Position numbers and translations under genes: made by a program. Of a DNA stretch of 64,000 nt, positions 18,503 through 28,695 are shown piece by piece. How positions within the stretch are numbered: the first letter of the stretch is position 1; the number at the start of each line of letters is the position of its first letter. This stretch comes from Coprococcus phoceensis (GTDB taxonomy: Bacteria > Bacillota > Clostridia > Lachnospirales > Lachnospiraceae): the NCBI RefSeq assembly GCF_900104635.1, contig NZ_FNWC01000007.1:2703421-2767420 (forward strand). Reading direction: 5' to 3'. Under the pieces are notes generated by a model that was not told where the DNA came from, made no database searches, and saw nothing but the letters and a program-made list of their open reading frames with translations.

Positions 18503-19603
18503 TTTACTATCCTTTCTGATTTCCATGAACACATGTACAAATCTTGGTAAATTAATCTGATCTCTGAGACGCTCATATCTTCGATATACTGCCTCTTCTA
18601 ATGCCTGTACCGTATAAATCTGATACTTTGGCACATGAAGTAATTTTGCACTCGCCTCAAGCATCGCCATATAGAGTGTTTCATCGGAGAATCCATGAGA
18701 CAATTTCAGCACAAACGCAATCTCTGCCTTCTCAATCTCACTCAAACCACTTAATATTTTTTCATAATACCACTCTTTTCGTGTTTGTTCAATATAATAA
18801 ATCGTTCCGGCAAGTCCATAAATCATCCGTTTCGCATCGTAATAGCCGATTTTCAGATTCTGTCTGCTGCGTTTTCCGTAAAATTCAATGATGCTTCCTA
18901 GTTTCACCCGCGGCGCAATCTCATACATCGTCGTATCCTCTGACAGCTTCACCCGCGGTTCTCTTCCCGGACCATAGATACGAATTTGTATCAGGTTCTT
19001 ATATCCCCTTTTCACAAGTGAGCCTGTCGGCACATTGTTGATGACTCCGCCATCCACATACGTTCTTCCGTGCAGTTTTTCATTCTTAAATCCAATCAGG
19101 TATGCACTTGCCAGCAAAAAATCCTCCAAAAGCCCTTCCGGAATATCATGAATACTAAGATCCAACTCCTTCATATCCGATATGGAAAACGTAAGCAGGC
19201 AAAATTCCATTCCAGACCCCCTTATCTTCTTCTCATCCACCATCTCATGGATCATATTCTTAAGCGGAGTGATATCAATCCCACCGTCTGACAGCCTCTT
19301 TTTCATCTCTGAGATCACTTCACCGAGCGTATTTTCTTTGTTGAACAACCGTTCCATCCATACGTCATCTACGTCCATCACACGCGAAAATGTCATCTCA
19401 CTCCAGATTTTTTCCGCTTGCTTTACACCTCCCATGCAGATCAATGCTCCATTTAATGCGCCAACCGAGGTTCCGGCTACCGCATTCACTTTCACACCTG
19501 CCTCCACAAGCGCCTTCCACGCACCAATCTGATAAGCTCCCCTTGCACCTCCGCCATCTAAAATCAGTCCATACTCTTTCGTCAAGTCTATCTTCGCTTT
19601 CAC
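17567..19603 (-). CDS. Patatin-like phospholipase fused in frame to ornithine carbamoyltransferase
   Basis: One open frame of 678 residues begins with GTG at 19603 (after GGAGGG). Residues 1-365 are a patatin-like hydrolase: oxyanion hole GGGARG (17-22), nucleophile S46 in GTSVG, and the DGG of the Ser-Asp dyad ([11 protein letters not shown]). Residue 368 onward is a complete ornithine carbamoyltransferase. No stop separates them. The second half has its own ATG at 18502 with AAAGGAT upstream, so a free ArgF may also be made. It may be a true fusion, a recent stop-codon loss, or an assembly or sequencing indel. Lipid hydrolysis and arginine synthesis have no obvious link. Confidence 0.85.
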   Translation of the reverse strand: MKAKIDLTKEYGLILDGGGARGAYQIGAWKALVEAGVKVNAVAGTSVGALNGALICMGGVKQAEKIWSEMTFSRVMDVDDVWMERLFNKENTLGEVISEMKKRLSDGGIDITPLKNMIHEMVDEKKIRGSGMEFCLLTFSISDMKELDLSIHDIPEGLLEDFLLASAYLIGFKNEKLHGRTYVDGGVINNVPTGSLVKRGYKNLIQIRIYGPGREPRVKLSEDTTMYEIAPRVKLGSIIEFYGKRSRQNLKIGYYDAKRMIYGLAGTIYYIEQTRKEWYYEKILSGLSEIEKAEIAFVLKLSHGFSDETLYMAMLEASAKLLHVPKYQIYTVQALEEAVYRRYERLRDQINLPRFVHVFMEIRKDSKMNLKGRNFLTLKDFTPDEIMYLVDLAADLKEKKKQGITGNSLKGKNIALIFEKPSTRTRCAFTVGACDEGGIPTYLSEHDIQLGHKESIQDTARVLGRMFDGIEFRGFKHEHVEALAKYSGVPVWNGLTDEYHPTQILADLLTMKEHFGYVKGLKFVYLGDGRNNMANSLMIGCSKVGVDFVIIAPKKLWPGEELVTLCEGYAKEAGSSVCVTDSIDAVEGADVLYTDVWCSMGEEDKAVERIALLSPYQINQELMDKTGKEGTIFMHCLPAVKGKEVTEDVFEGKASVVFDEAENRLHTIKAVMVATLGE

Positions 19604-19621
19604 GTTTTCTTCCCTCCTGAT

Positions 19622-19660
19622 ACCACAAAAGGGGCATGCTCTCGCACACCCCTCAACATC
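19622..19660 (-). terminator. Hairpin between the SPFH and patatin genes
   Basis: On the minus strand GGGGTGTGC and GCATGCCCC pair with two G-U wobbles around a GAGA loop, followed by TTTTG. It directly follows the SPFH stop and precedes the patatin ribosome binding site, so it may attenuate read-through. Confidence 0.6.
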
Positions 19661-20616
19661 TAACCGTCTTTTTCCGCTCCGACCTCTACCAAGGATTTCA
19701 CAAGTCCTGCAACTCCCTGAATCTCAGATGGAATAATAATCTTCGTCGCCTTGCCGTCAGCCGCTTTTGCAAATGCTTCCAGACTCTTCATCGTAAGAAC
19801 CGCCTCATCGGCACCAGCCTCTTTCAGGAAACGGATACCATCGGCATTCGCCTGCTGCACTTTTAAGATTGCCTCAGCTTCACCTTCAGCTTCTCTGATC
19901 ATCTTTTCTTTTTCAGCTTCCGCACGGAGAATTGCCGCCTGTTTTTCTGCCTCTGCATCAAGGATTGCAGATTCTTTATTACCTTCTGCTACAAGAATTG
20001 TAGATTTCTTTTCTCCTTCTGCACGAAGAATCGCTTCACGTCTTTCACGTTCTGCTTTCATCTGTTTCTCCATCGCATCCTGAATCGCTGCAGGCGGAAT
20101 AATATTTTTCAATTCCACACGATTAACCTTGATTCCCCAAGGATCTGTGGCCACATCAAGAGATGCTCTCATCTTTGTGTTGATTGTCTCTCTGGATGTC
20201 AATGTCTGGTCTAATTCCAAATCACCGATAATATTACGCAGTGTAGTCGCTGTCAGATTCTCAATTGCCATGATCGGATTGGCAACTCCGTAACAGAACA
20301 TCTTTGGATCTGTAATCTGATAAAATACAACCGTGTCAATCCGCATTGTTACGTTATCTTTTGTGATAACCGGCTGTGGTGCAAAATCTACAACCTGTTC
20401 TTTGAGATCCACACGTCTTGCCACTCTTTCGATAATCGGGATCTTAAAATGCAAGCCAACTGCCCATGTCGCCTGATATGCTCCCAGTCTCTCCACAACA
20501 AGAGCCTGCGCCTGCGGAACAATCTTTACACACGATATCAAAAGACCTACTACAATGACTATGATAGCCACTAACACAACACTTGTAATGATACTTCCTA
20601 CACTCCCTGCATCCAT
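19660..20616 (-). CDS. SPFH/Band 7 membrane protein (QmcA/HflK-like)
   Basis: The 318-residue protein has one N-terminal membrane segment (residues 8-30), then the SPFH/Band 7 domain ([39 protein letters not shown]), followed by a long alanine/glutamate-rich coiled coil (about 190-265, many [18 protein letters not shown] repeats) and a short tail. Such proteins oligomerise into large membrane rings and are linked to membrane quality control. The nfeD gene lies four bases upstream, the usual partner of this class. Conserved pairing, role not settled. Confidence 0.92.
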   Translation of the reverse strand: MDAGSVGSIITSVVLVAIIVIVVGLLISCVKIVPQAQALVVERLGAYQATWAVGLHFKIPIIERVARRVDLKEQVVDFAPQPVITKDNVTMRIDTVVFYQITDPKMFCYGVANPIMAIENLTATTLRNIIGDLELDQTLTSRETINTKMRASLDVATDPWGIKVNRVELKNIIPPAAIQDAMEKQMKAERERREAILRAEGEKKSTILVAEGNKESAILDAEAEKQAAILRAEAEKEKMIREAEGEAEAILKVQQANADGIRFLKEAGADEAVLTMKSLEAFAKAADGKATKIIIPSEIQGVAGLVKSLVEVGAEKDG

Positions 20617-20620
20617 AATT

Positions 20621-21055
20621 TTACGCCTCCTTTAGTCTTACAATCAGTTTCACTCCTTGTATCCCTTCGATAGATACAACCGCGTCCTTCTCAATCACTT
20701 CGTGCGGTTCATCCGTCTTTGCAGACCACTGCTGTCCGTTTACTTCCACTCTTCCGACATTATGAAGTGTATCTACTGTCTCAATGACAACCGCCTTCTG
20801 TCCGATCAGGCTCTCTGCGTTCGTAAGCTTTCGTTCCTGATTAAAATATTTTATTGCGATTGGTCTTGTCAGGACGAGCAGTAAGATAGAAGATACGAGG
20901 AATGCCACAATCTGTACCGGTAAGCTAAATCCTACTATCGCCAAAATAAAGGCAACAATGGAACCTCCGGCAAACCATATCGTGGTCAGTCCAAGCGTAG
21001 CAATCTCAATCACTACAAGCACTACGAACAAAATAAGCCAGAAAATTGTTTGCAT
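20621..21055 (-). CDS. NfeD-family membrane protein
   Basis: The 144-residue protein has two or three hydrophobic segments (residues 3-65) and a C-terminal OB-fold domain (about 80-140: LIGQKAVVIETVDTLHNVGRVEVNGQQW). This is the short NfeD form without the protease part. It is probably a partner of the SPFH protein encoded four bases downstream. A candidate promoter TTGTAA-N17-TAAGAT lies 45-80 bases upstream on the minus strand. Confidence 0.92.
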   Translation of the reverse strand: MQTIFWLILFVVLVVIEIATLGLTTIWFAGGSIVAFILAIVGFSLPVQIVAFLVSSILLLVLTRPIAIKYFNQERKLTNAESLIGQKAVVIETVDTLHNVGRVEVNGQQWSAKTDEPHEVIEKDAVVSIEGIQGVKLIVRLKEA

Positions 21056-21202
21056 TACGAATCGCCTCTTTCCTTATTATTTCCATTAGTGTTTCTATTT
21101 TTTTATCTTACTATACTTTCCCCAATATTACAACTAAATTCAGCGTCCATAAGATTACAATATCATTACAGAGTCATTAACAAAAATCACAGAAAAACAC
21201 TC

Positions 21203-21922
21203 TTAATTGGCTACATACATCTGTCGATACGGATTTTTGCTGTCCGGTGTTACGACAGTAAACGGCGCCTCCAAAACTGTTTCGATATCATATCCGAACA
21301 AGTCGCAATATTCTGACACATACTCCCGTAACTCCTCCATATCTTGTGCCTCTGCCCTCTTTGCCGTCACCTGTTCCGGGAACGTTACATCTTTACAGTC
21401 CGAGCGCAAAAACATTTTTCCCCCATGCATCCCTGTGCATGGGAAGAATCCGACAATCTTCTCTTGCTCTGTTTCCAGACCAAGTACAACGATCACTCCG
21501 CCAGCCTGATATTCCCCGAGAAAACTTCCCGCTGTACCTCCGATAACCATAACCGGAACCTTTTCCTTGTACGCCTTCATATGAATGCCGGCACGATATC
21601 CGGCATTGTTCTTTACAAAAATCCTACCGCCCCGCATTGCATATCCTGCCGCGTCACCGATATTTCCATGTATGACTATTTTCCCTTCATTCATAGTATC
21701 TCCGACCGCATCCTGGGCATTTCCGTAAACAGTGATCTCTCCGCCATTTAAATACGCGCCTAAGGCATTCCCCGGAACCCCTTCAATTGTGACGGCATGT
21801 CCCGACATTGCAGATGCGATAAAACGCTGTCCACAGCAATTTTCTATCGTCACATCCTCGTCTGCAAAACGCAGCTTCTCATTCAAAGTTTTATAGTCCA
21901 TTTCCTTTGCATTTATCAACAT
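21203..21922 (-). CDS. Glutamate synthase GXGXG-domain protein (split GltB, third part)
   Basis: The 239-residue protein is the beta-helix GXGXG domain that forms the C-terminal part of the large glutamate-synthase chain, here encoded alone. The repeats are visible (VTIEGVPGNALGAYLNGGEI, VYGNAQDAVGDTMNEGKIVI, HGNIGDAAGYAMRGGRIFV). It acts structurally around the ammonia tunnel. I prefer the ATG at 21922; an in-frame GTG four codons upstream is only one base from GGAGG. Last of three leftward genes that together rebuild GltB. Confidence 0.9.
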   Translation of the reverse strand: MLINAKEMDYKTLNEKLRFADEDVTIENCCGQRFIASAMSGHAVTIEGVPGNALGAYLNGGEITVYGNAQDAVGDTMNEGKIVIHGNIGDAAGYAMRGGRIFVKNNAGYRAGIHMKAYKEKVPVMVIGGTAGSFLGEYQAGGVIVVLGLETEQEKIVGFFPCTGMHGGKMFLRSDCKDVTFPEQVTAKRAEAQDMEELREYVSEYCDLFGYDIETVLEAPFTVVTPDSKNPYRQMYVAN

Positions 21923-21945
21923 AATTGCTATCACACCTCCGTTTT

Positions 21946-23451
21946 CTACTCTCCTGCATGAAAAATACCGAGAATCTCAAGCTCTTTTTCTGTCATACCA
22001 ATGCCACGCAGCATCAGACGGTTGCCGCGAAGGACTTCAATAGAATTAATGCCCATGCCTCCCATCAACTCCTTAATCTCATGATTCCAAGCATGCATCA
22101 AGTTGACAAGACGGGCGCTTCCTTCATTTGGATTGAGGCGCTTCACCAGCTCTGGACGCTGTGTTGCAATTCCCCAGTTACATTTTCCAGTCTGGCAAGT
22201 ACGGCAAAGATGACATCCCATCGCAAGCAGTGCCGCTGTGGCAACATAACAGGCATCTGCACCTAAGGCGACTGCCTTGACAACATCCGATGCACTTCGT
22301 ATTGAGCCGCCAACTACAAGGGATACGTTATTTCGAATACCCTCGTCTCGAAGTCTCTGATCGACAGCTGCAAGTGCAAGCTCAATTGGAATTCCCACAT
22401 TGTCACGGATTCTTGTCGGCGCTGCGCCTGTCCCTCCACGGAATCCATCTATCACAATAATATCTGCCCCGCTCCGTGCAATTCCGCTTGCTATCGCCGC
22501 AATATTATGTACTGCTGCCACTTTGACAATAACCGGTTTTTTATATTCTGTCGCCTCTTTCACAGAAAAGACAAGCTGCCGCAGATCTTCGATAGAGTAA
22601 ATATCATGGTGCGGAGCCGGCGAGATTGCGTCAGAGCCTTCCGGAATCATACGGGTTCGAGAGACGTCTCCAACAATCTTCGTCCCAGGCAAATGCCCTC
22701 CGATTCCCGGTTTTGCACCCTGTCCCATCTTAATTTCAATCGCAGCTCCGGCATTTAGATATTCCTCATGTACGCCAAAACGTCCGGAAGCTACCTGCAC
22801 GATCGTGTTCTCTCCATAGCAATAAAAATCTTCGTGAAGCCCACCCTCACCGGTGTTATAAAAAATCCCCAGTTCAGAAGCCGCGCGTGCAAGTGATTCA
22901 TGTGCATTGTAGCTAATCGAACCATAACTCATCGCCGAGAACATAATCGGCATAGAAAGCTCTAACTGTGGCGGAAGCTCACAACGGATTTTTCCATTAT
23001 CGTCTCTTACAATTTTCTGATCCTTTTTTCCCAGAAATACTTTCGTCTCCATCGGCTCGCGTAGTGGATCGATCGGCGGATTGGTCACCTGAGATGCATT
23101 AATCAGTATCTTATCCCAATACACCGGCAGTGGATTTGGATTCCCCATAGAAGAAAGCAGCACTCCTCCGCTTTCAGCCTGTTTGAAAATTTCCTTGATG
23201 GTATCATTTTTCCAATTAGCATTTTCCCGAAATGTCGCATCACTTTTCACAATTTTCAACGCCCTTGTCGGACATAGCACAACACATCTCTGACAATTGA
23301 CACATTTTGTCTCATCAGCAACCATAATTCCGTGCTCCGCATCAAAATGATGCACTTCATTTGCACACTGCTTTTCGCACAGACGACAATTTATACAGCG
23401 ATTATCATTCCGGATTACTTCAAATTCCGGATATACGAATTTATAACTCAT
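21946..23451 (-). CDS. Glutamate synthase FMN-domain protein with ferredoxin-like N terminus
   Basis: The 501-residue protein starts with two 4Fe-4S motifs (CINCRLCEKQC and CVNCQRCVVLCP, residues about 18-65) and continues with the FMN-binding synthase barrel (FSAMSYGSISYNAHESLA, GQGAKPGIGGHLPG, VIVDGFRGGTGAAP-like). A further cysteine cluster CHLCRTCQTGKC lies near residue 415. It combines 2-oxoglutarate with ammonia from glutamine to form glutamate. It overlaps the amidotransferase gene by four bases. The ferredoxin-like module suggests electrons come from ferredoxin or a separate subunit; no gltD homologue is seen nearby. Confidence 0.9.
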   Translation of the reverse strand: MSYKFVYPEFEVIRNDNRCINCRLCEKQCANEVHHFDAEHGIMVADETKCVNCQRCVVLCPTRALKIVKSDATFRENANWKNDTIKEIFKQAESGGVLLSSMGNPNPLPVYWDKILINASQVTNPPIDPLREPMETKVFLGKKDQKIVRDDNGKIRCELPPQLELSMPIMFSAMSYGSISYNAHESLARAASELGIFYNTGEGGLHEDFYCYGENTIVQVASGRFGVHEEYLNAGAAIEIKMGQGAKPGIGGHLPGTKIVGDVSRTRMIPEGSDAISPAPHHDIYSIEDLRQLVFSVKEATEYKKPVIVKVAAVHNIAAIASGIARSGADIIVIDGFRGGTGAAPTRIRDNVGIPIELALAAVDQRLRDEGIRNNVSLVVGGSIRSASDVVKAVALGADACYVATAALLAMGCHLCRTCQTGKCNWGIATQRPELVKRLNPNEGSARLVNLMHAWNHEIKELMGGMGINSIEVLRGNRLMLRGIGMTEKELEILGIFHAGE

Positions 23452-24545
23452 TTACATGCACCGTCCTTCACTCGAATGATCACAGGTTCTCCGCCTGCAG
23501 GAGCCCAGATATTTTCCGCATGCGGCTCCATCGTCCGTATCGCCGCTTCCTCGCTGGCGATAAACACCTTGTCTTCTTTTTCACCTACCACCATAGACCG
23601 GAGTTTCAGTCGGTCATTCAATGCCATAAGACCTCCTTCAAATCCAAGAACAATAGAAAATGGTCCTGTGATCAGAAGACTGGAAAACAAGGTGCGCAGA
23701 TAAATATGTTTCTCCTTGTCCTCCAAATCTGTCTTCCCTTCAATCGTGCTCCAAAACGGAGCTGCCACAACGCTCGCTGCCTCCTCAAACGTCAATCCCT
23801 GCACACGCACCAGATAATCCATAATATATGTGATAACCTCTGTATCTGTTTGCAGCGTACATTTATAACCAAACATCTCTATAAACCGACGATTCGCATC
23901 ATAGGAAGAAATCTCTCCGTTATGAACAATGGACCAGTCAAGCAAAGTGAACGGATGTGCACCGCCCCACCAGCCCGGTGTATTTGTTGGATACCTGCCG
24001 TGCGCGGTCCATGAATAGCCTTCGTACTTTTCCAATTTGTAAAATTTCCCCACGTCCTCCGGGTAGCCGACAGCCTTGAACGTCCCCATATTCTTTCCAC
24101 TTGAAAACACATAGGCGCCTTTGAGCTCTGTGTTGATCTTCATAACTATCCGCGCCACAAATTCTTTTTCATCAAGCTGCATAGATGACAGCACAGATTT
24201 GAGCGGTGCGACAAAATATCTCCAAATAATCGGCTCATCCGTAATCTCCGGAATCTTGCGTGTCGGAATGATCTCTGATTGTACGATTTCAAAATATTCT
24301 TTCAAAAATACTTCACAATCTTTTCTTGTTGTACGGCTGTCAAAAAACATATGCAGTGCATAAAACTCTTTGTATTCCGGGTAGATTCCATAAGCGGCAA
24401 AACCTCCTCCAAGTCCATTGGAACGATCGTGCATCGGCTTCATCGCATTTGTGATCATCTCGCCGGACATGCGTTTCCCTTCTTTTGAAATAACAGCTGC
24501 AATTGCACATCCGGATGGGATACGTACCTGACCTTCTAATTTCAT
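23448..24545 (-). CDS. Glutamine amidotransferase, glutaminase part of split glutamate synthase
   Basis: The 365-residue class II amidotransferase releases ammonia from glutamine. The likely N-terminal nucleophile is Cys13 (IPSGCAIAA), so a 12-residue leader would have to be removed. Other class II elements are visible (MHDRSNGLGGGFAAYG, GRYPTNTPGWWGGAHPF, WSIVHNGEISSYDANR, TDTEVITYIMDYL). The start at 24545 is preceded by AGGAG; the longer open frame runs back through the leader hairpin and is not used. First gene of the split-GltB operon, divergent from glnN. Confidence 0.9.
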   Translation of the reverse strand: MKLEGQVRIPSGCAIAAVISKEGKRMSGEMITNAMKPMHDRSNGLGGGFAAYGIYPEYKEFYALHMFFDSRTTRKDCEVFLKEYFEIVQSEIIPTRKIPEITDEPIIWRYFVAPLKSVLSSMQLDEKEFVARIVMKINTELKGAYVFSSGKNMGTFKAVGYPEDVGKFYKLEKYEGYSWTAHGRYPTNTPGWWGGAHPFTLLDWSIVHNGEISSYDANRRFIEMFGYKCTLQTDTEVITYIMDYLVRVQGLTFEEAASVVAAPFWSTIEGKTDLEDKEKHIYLRTLFSSLLITGPFSIVLGFEGGLMALNDRLKLRSMVVGEKEDKVFIASEEAAIRTMEPHAENIWAPAGGEPVIIRVKDGACK

Positions 24546-24601
24546 ACCATTGTTCTCCTTCCTGTGTGTAATAGTGTAAATATAAGATTTTAAGCAAACG
24601 A

Positions 24602-24642
24602 AAAGACGTCCATTCCGATCACTCCGGAACGAACGCCTTTGC
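24602..24642 (-). promoter_or_regulatory. Leader hairpin of the split-gltB operon
   Basis: On the minus strand, GCAAAGGCGT pairs with ACGTCTTT through an outer stem, with an inner GTTCCG/CGGAAT stem and a GAGTGAT loop, followed by TTTTC. It starts about 12 bases after the -10. The outer-stem sequence is shared with the leaders of glnN, purC and (as a variant) amtB. Confidence 0.72.
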
Positions 24643-24654
24643 TCATTTATCTGT

Positions 24655-24683
24655 GTTATACTCTTTTTCCACTTGCTTGTCAA
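24655..24683 (-). promoter_or_regulatory. Promoter of the split-gltB operon
   Basis: TTGACA (24683-24678) and TATAAC (24660-24655) on the minus strand, 17 bp apart. It lies back to back with the glnN promoter; only 22 bp separate the two -35 boxes. Confidence 0.85.
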
Positions 24684-24705
24684 GCTGATTTTTTTCAAAA
24701 AAAGA

Positions 24706-24734
24706 TTGACAAATGCTTTTTTCAGGTGTATAGT
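24706..24734 (+). promoter_or_regulatory. Promoter of glnN-asnB
   Basis: TTGACA (24706-24711), 17 bp, TATAGT (24729-24734). It is divergent from the gltB promoter and followed at once by two terminator-like hairpins. Confidence 0.87.
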
Positions 24735-24748
24735 GCAATTCGTAAAGA

Positions 24749-24872
24749 CAAAGGCGTTTTTGAGTGAAAGAACTCAGAGACGCTTTTTTGTTTTTCAATC
24801 TTAATTAAATCCTACTTGTTTGATAAGGGCAAAGGCGTCTTAAATGTGAAAAACATTGAGGACGCCTTTCCT
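24749..24872 (+). promoter_or_regulatory. Two tandem leader hairpins of glnN
   Basis: Hairpin 1 (24750-24789) has the outer stem AAAGGCGTTT/AGACGCTTT and an inner GAGT/ACTC stem, ending in TTTTTT. Hairpin 2 (24831-24869) has the outer stem AAAGGCGTC/GACGCCTTT and an inner AATGT/ACATT stem, with a weaker T tract. Both begin with CAAAGGCGT. They look like attenuator terminators. The inner loops (GAAAGA, GAAAA) do not clearly match the A1/G4 hexaloop known for ANTAR-protein targets. Confidence 0.72.
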
Positions 24873-24927
24873 GTTATTTAATGTAAACTCATCAATGATT
24901 TAAGGTAACACAAATGGAGGACATGCT

Positions 24928-27024
24928 ATGAAAACGGTAACAGATTATTTTGGAGATTTGGTATTTGATGACAGAGTTATGAAAGCAACCCTTTCCGCAA
25001 AAGTTTATTCTTCTCTCAGAAAGACTATAGACGAAGGATGTGAACTGGATATCAGCGTTGCCAATGCAGTCGCAACCGCTATGAAGGATTGGGCGATTTC
25101 CAAGGGAGCAACCCATTTTACGCACTGGTTCCAGCCACTGACCGGGATTACAGCAGAAAAGCATGACAGCTTTATCACCCCGTCACCTGACGGCGGTGTC
25201 ATTATGGAATTTTCCGGCAAGGAACTGATTAAAGGAGAACCAGACGCCTCTTCCTTTCCAAACGGCGGGCTTCGCGCCACCTTCGAGGCAAGAGGTTACA
25301 CTGCCTGGGATCCTACTTCCTATGCGTTCATCAAAGACAACAGCCTTTGTATCCCTACAGCATTCTGTTCTTATGGCGGATACGCTCTGGATAAGAAGAC
25401 GCCGCTTTTGCGTTCCATGGAAGCACTCAGCAGACAGGCTATTCGTATCCTTCGCCTGTTCGGCAACGATTCCGCCAAATGTGTCCGCTCATCCGTCGGT
25501 CCGGAGCAGGAATATTTCCTGATTGACAAAGAAATGTACGACCAACGTCCGGATCTTTGTTTTACTGGTCGTACCTTATTCGGAGCGAAGCCTCCGAAAG
25601 GGCAGGAGATGGACGATCACTACTTCGGCGTGATCAAACCTCGTGTAGCCGCATATATGGAAGAACTCAACGAAGAACTTTGGAAGCTTGGGATTCTCGC
25701 AAAAACAGAACATAATGAAGTTGCACCTGCACAGCATGAACTAGCGCCAATCTACACAACTACTAATATTGCGACCGATCATAACCAGCTCACAATGGAA
25801 ATCATGCAAAAAATTGCTGCAAAGCATGGTCTTGTATGTCTTCTTCACGAAAAGCCATTTGCCGGTGTGAACGGAAGCGGAAAACACAACAACTGGTCGA
25901 TTTCAACAGACAAAGGACAAAACCTTCTTTCTCCTGGTGAGACACCTTATGAAAATGCTCAATTTCTTTTGTTCCTTTGTGCCGTTATAAAAGCAGTAGA
26001 TGACTATCAGGATCTGCTTCGTATCTCCGTTGCGACTGCCGGCAATGACCATAGACTTGGTGCTAACGAAGCTCCTCCGGCTGTTGTTTCTATTTTTCTT
26101 GGAGATGAGTTAAATGCCGTATTAGAGGCAATTGAAAATGACACCCCTTATCAGGGCGCCAAAAAAACAAAAATGAAACTCGGCGTCGATGTGCTTCCGA
26201 AATTTAACCGGGACAACACCGACCGTAACCGGACTTCTCCGTTTGCTTTCACCGGCAATAAATTCGAGTTTCGTATGCTCGGTTCTTCGAACAGTATCGC
26301 ATGCGCAAATATTATGCTCAACAGTGCGGTGGCAGAATCACTGAAAATCTATGCAGACAGACTGGAGCAGGCACAGGACTTTGAGACAGCGCTTCATGAA
26401 ATGATCCGCAAGACCATCAAAGACCACAAACACATTATTTTCAACGGCAACGGGTATGACGACAACTGGATTAAAGAGGCTACTGAAAAGCGCGGTCTTA
26501 TCAACTACCGCACAACTGTGGACTGTATGCCTCATCTGCTCGATGAAAAGAATGTCAAAATGCTGACCGGACAAGGTGTATTCTCCATCGCAGAGCTTCA
26601 GTCACGCTGTGACATCATGCTTGATAACTATTGTAAATCTGTAATTATAGAAGCCAACACAATGGTCACGATGGCAAAAACGCAGATTGCTCCGGCTGTG
26701 GAGAGCTACGCCGCGCACGTTGCAGATGCGGCTATATCCAAAAAGGCATTGGATGCAAATCTTGCTTGCAGTTATGAGACCAATCTTGTCAGAACACTTT
26801 CTACCCTGACTGACACGATTGCCGCAAAAGTAAATTTACTAAACGAGGCACTGCGCTCTCTTGAAACGGCAGAAGATATTTTTGCAGAATCTTTCCTTAT
26901 CCGTGACCATGTACTTGGCTTGATGAATGAACTGAGAGCTGCCTGTGATGAGGCAGAAACACTGACTGCAAAAAGCTACTGGCCTTTCCCTACCTATGCA
27001 GATTTACTGTTCGGTGTAAAATAA
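24928..27024 (+). CDS. glnN: Glutamine synthetase type III (GlnN)
   Basis: The 698-residue enzyme makes glutamine from glutamate, ammonia and ATP. Its length and sequence are those of the type III family (type I is about 450 residues). It begins [19 protein letters not shown] and contains [10 protein letters not shown] (metal-binding glutamates), [14 protein letters not shown], the ATP-site loop [13 protein letters not shown] and [32 protein letters not shown] precedes the ATG. It forms an operon with asnB (19-base gap) and is divergent from the glutamate-synthase genes, so glutamine formation and use are controlled from one region. Confidence 0.97.
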   Translation: MKTVTDYFGDLVFDDRVMKATLSAKVYSSLRKTIDEGCELDISVANAVATAMKDWAISKGATHFTHWFQPLTGITAEKHDSFITPSPDGGVIMEFSGKELIKGEPDASSFPNGGLRATFEARGYTAWDPTSYAFIKDNSLCIPTAFCSYGGYALDKKTPLLRSMEALSRQAIRILRLFGNDSAKCVRSSVGPEQEYFLIDKEMYDQRPDLCFTGRTLFGAKPPKGQEMDDHYFGVIKPRVAAYMEELNEELWKLGILAKTEHNEVAPAQHELAPIYTTTNIATDHNQLTMEIMQKIAAKHGLVCLLHEKPFAGVNGSGKHNNWSISTDKGQNLLSPGETPYENAQFLLFLCAVIKAVDDYQDLLRISVATAGNDHRLGANEAPPAVVSIFLGDELNAVLEAIENDTPYQGAKKTKMKLGVDVLPKFNRDNTDRNRTSPFAFTGNKFEFRMLGSSNSIACANIMLNSAVAESLKIYADRLEQAQDFETALHEMIRKTIKDHKHIIFNGNGYDDNWIKEATEKRGLINYRTTVDCMPHLLDEKNVKMLTGQGVFSIAELQSRCDIMLDNYCKSVIIEANTMVTMAKTQIAPAVESYAAHVADAAISKKALDANLACSYETNLVRTLSTLTDTIAAKVNLLNEALRSLETAEDIFAESFLIRDHVLGLMNELRAACDEAETLTAKSYWPFPTYADLLFGVK

Positions 27025-27043
27025 ATCAGACGGAGGTTACTTT

Positions 27044-28624
27044 ATGTGTTCTATTATGGGTTATTGTGGCAGTAATGCCGATCTTAATATTTTTAAAAAA
27101 GGTTTTGACCGGACGATTACAAGAGGTCCGGACGAAAGCCGTATCATAGATACCGGAAATGGTTTTCTTGGATTTCACAGACTTGCCATTATGGGGCTTT
27201 CCCCTTCCGGCATGCAGCCGTTTGAGCTGGATGGAAGCTTTGTTGTATGCAACGGAGAAATATATGGGTTTGAACAATTCAAAGAACAGCTTTCCGAAAA
27301 ATATACTTTTCAAAGCGAGTCCGACTGTGAGATATTACTTCCCTTGTACCGCGAGTACAAAACGGATATGTTTGCAATGTTAGATGCCGAATTTGCCTGT
27401 ATCATATACGACGGCGAAACCGGCGAATATATTGCAGCAAGAGATCCTGTCGGCATCAGACCGCTTTATTATGGTTTTGATGAAGCCGGGACACTCCTGC
27501 TCGCAAGTGAACCAAAAAACCTTGTCGGGCTCGCCGAAGCGATCATGCCGTTTCCACCCGGACATTATTATAAGAACGGGGAATTTATCTGCTACTGTGA
27601 CATTGCCTCATCGGATACCATCTGTCACGATGATTTGGAAACCGTATACGGACAGATTCATGACAAACTCGTTGCCGGTGTTAAAAAGCGGCTTGTCGCA
27701 GATGCCAAGGTCGGATTTCTTCTTTCCGGCGGGCTCGATTCGTCACTTGTATGCGCCATCGCAGCAAGGGAAAGCGCTTCGCCAATCAAGACCTTCGCTA
27801 TCGGCATGAGCGAAGATGCCATCGACTTAAAATATGCGAAACAAGTCGCCGACTATATTGGCAGTGACCACACAGAAATTTATATGACACCAGACGATGT
27901 ACTTTCTTCTTTAGAGACAGTGATTCGGATACTCGGAACATTTGATATCACGACAATTCGCGCCAGCATGGGCATGTACCTCCTGTGCAAGGCAATTCAC
28001 GAGCAGACCGATATCCGTGTTCTGCTCACAGGAGAAATATCAGATGAATTATTCGGATACAAATATACGGACTTTGCCCCATCAGCGGAAGCTTTTCAGG
28101 CAGAATCCCAAAAACGTATCCGTGAACTTCATATGTATGACGTACTGCGCGCCGATCGCTGCATTTCCGTAAACTCACTGGAAGCGCGAGTTCCTTTCGG
28201 AGATCTTGATTTTGTGAAATATGTCATGGCATTGGATCCATCGATCAAACAAAATGTCTACGGAAAAGGAAAATACCTGCTTCGCAAGGCATTTGAAACA
28301 GGCGACTATCTCCCAGAAGAAATTCTGTGGCGTGAAAAAGCAGCATTCTCAGATGCTGTAGGTCATTCCATGGTCGACTATCTGAAAGAGTACGCCGAAC
28401 AGCATTATACAGAAGAAGCATTTGAAGCCGGATGCAAAAAATATACGCACGCTCGCCCTTTCACCAAAGAATCTCTTCTCTATCGTGAAATTTTCGAAAA
28501 ATACTACCCGGGTCAGGGCGAAATGATCTCCGGCTTTTGGATGCCAAACCGCGACTGGGAAGGCTGTGATGTGAATGACCCTTCTGCCAGAGTTCTTGCA
28601 AACTACGGGGACAGCGGAAAATAA
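27044..28624 (+). CDS. asnB: Asparagine synthase, glutamine-hydrolysing (AsnB)
   Basis: The 526-residue protein has the class II glutaminase domain with the nucleophile Cys2 (MCSIMGYCG), GPDESRI, HRLAIMGLSPSGMQPF and CNGEIYGF, then the ATP-pyrophosphatase domain with FLLSGGLDSSLVCAIA (P-loop) near residue 228 and GEISDELFGYKYTDF. It makes asparagine from aspartate with ammonia from glutamine. The gene follows glnN by 19 bases with GGAGG before the ATG. A broader amidotransferase role cannot be excluded. Confidence 0.94.
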   Translation: MCSIMGYCGSNADLNIFKKGFDRTITRGPDESRIIDTGNGFLGFHRLAIMGLSPSGMQPFELDGSFVVCNGEIYGFEQFKEQLSEKYTFQSESDCEILLPLYREYKTDMFAMLDAEFACIIYDGETGEYIAARDPVGIRPLYYGFDEAGTLLLASEPKNLVGLAEAIMPFPPGHYYKNGEFICYCDIASSDTICHDDLETVYGQIHDKLVAGVKKRLVADAKVGFLLSGGLDSSLVCAIAARESASPIKTFAIGMSEDAIDLKYAKQVADYIGSDHTEIYMTPDDVLSSLETVIRILGTFDITTIRASMGMYLLCKAIHEQTDIRVLLTGEISDELFGYKYTDFAPSAEAFQAESQKRIRELHMYDVLRADRCISVNSLEARVPFGDLDFVKYVMALDPSIKQNVYGKGKYLLRKAFETGDYLPEEILWREKAAFSDAVGHSMVDYLKEYAEQHYTEEAFEAGCKKYTHARPFTKESLLYREIFEKYYPGQGEMISGFWMPNRDWEGCDVNDPSARVLANYGDSGK

Positions 28625-28657
28625 GCCAAAATAATTATAAAACCTTTCAAAGACTAG

Positions 28658-28686
28658 TTGACAATAATCCGAAAAAAGAGTATCAT
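28658..28686 (+). promoter_or_regulatory. Promoter of purC-pyrG-purF-carAB
   Basis: TTGACA (28658-28663), 17 bp, TATCAT (28681-28686), located just after the asnB stop. Same architecture as the glnN and gltB promoters. Confidence 0.83.
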
Positions 28687-28695
28687 ATCGGCTGG

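Noticed and set aside
24546..24698. N-terminal extension of the glutaminase open frame upstream of 24545
   Set aside because: It runs through the leader hairpin and into the promoter-proximal region and lacks the family N terminus; the ATG at 24545 has a good ribosome binding site.
24750..24869. Direct assignment of the glutamine leaders to ANTAR protein binding
   Set aside because: The loops do not show the A1/G4 hexaloop pair expected for ANTAR targets and no ANTAR gene is in the window; kept as one possibility only.
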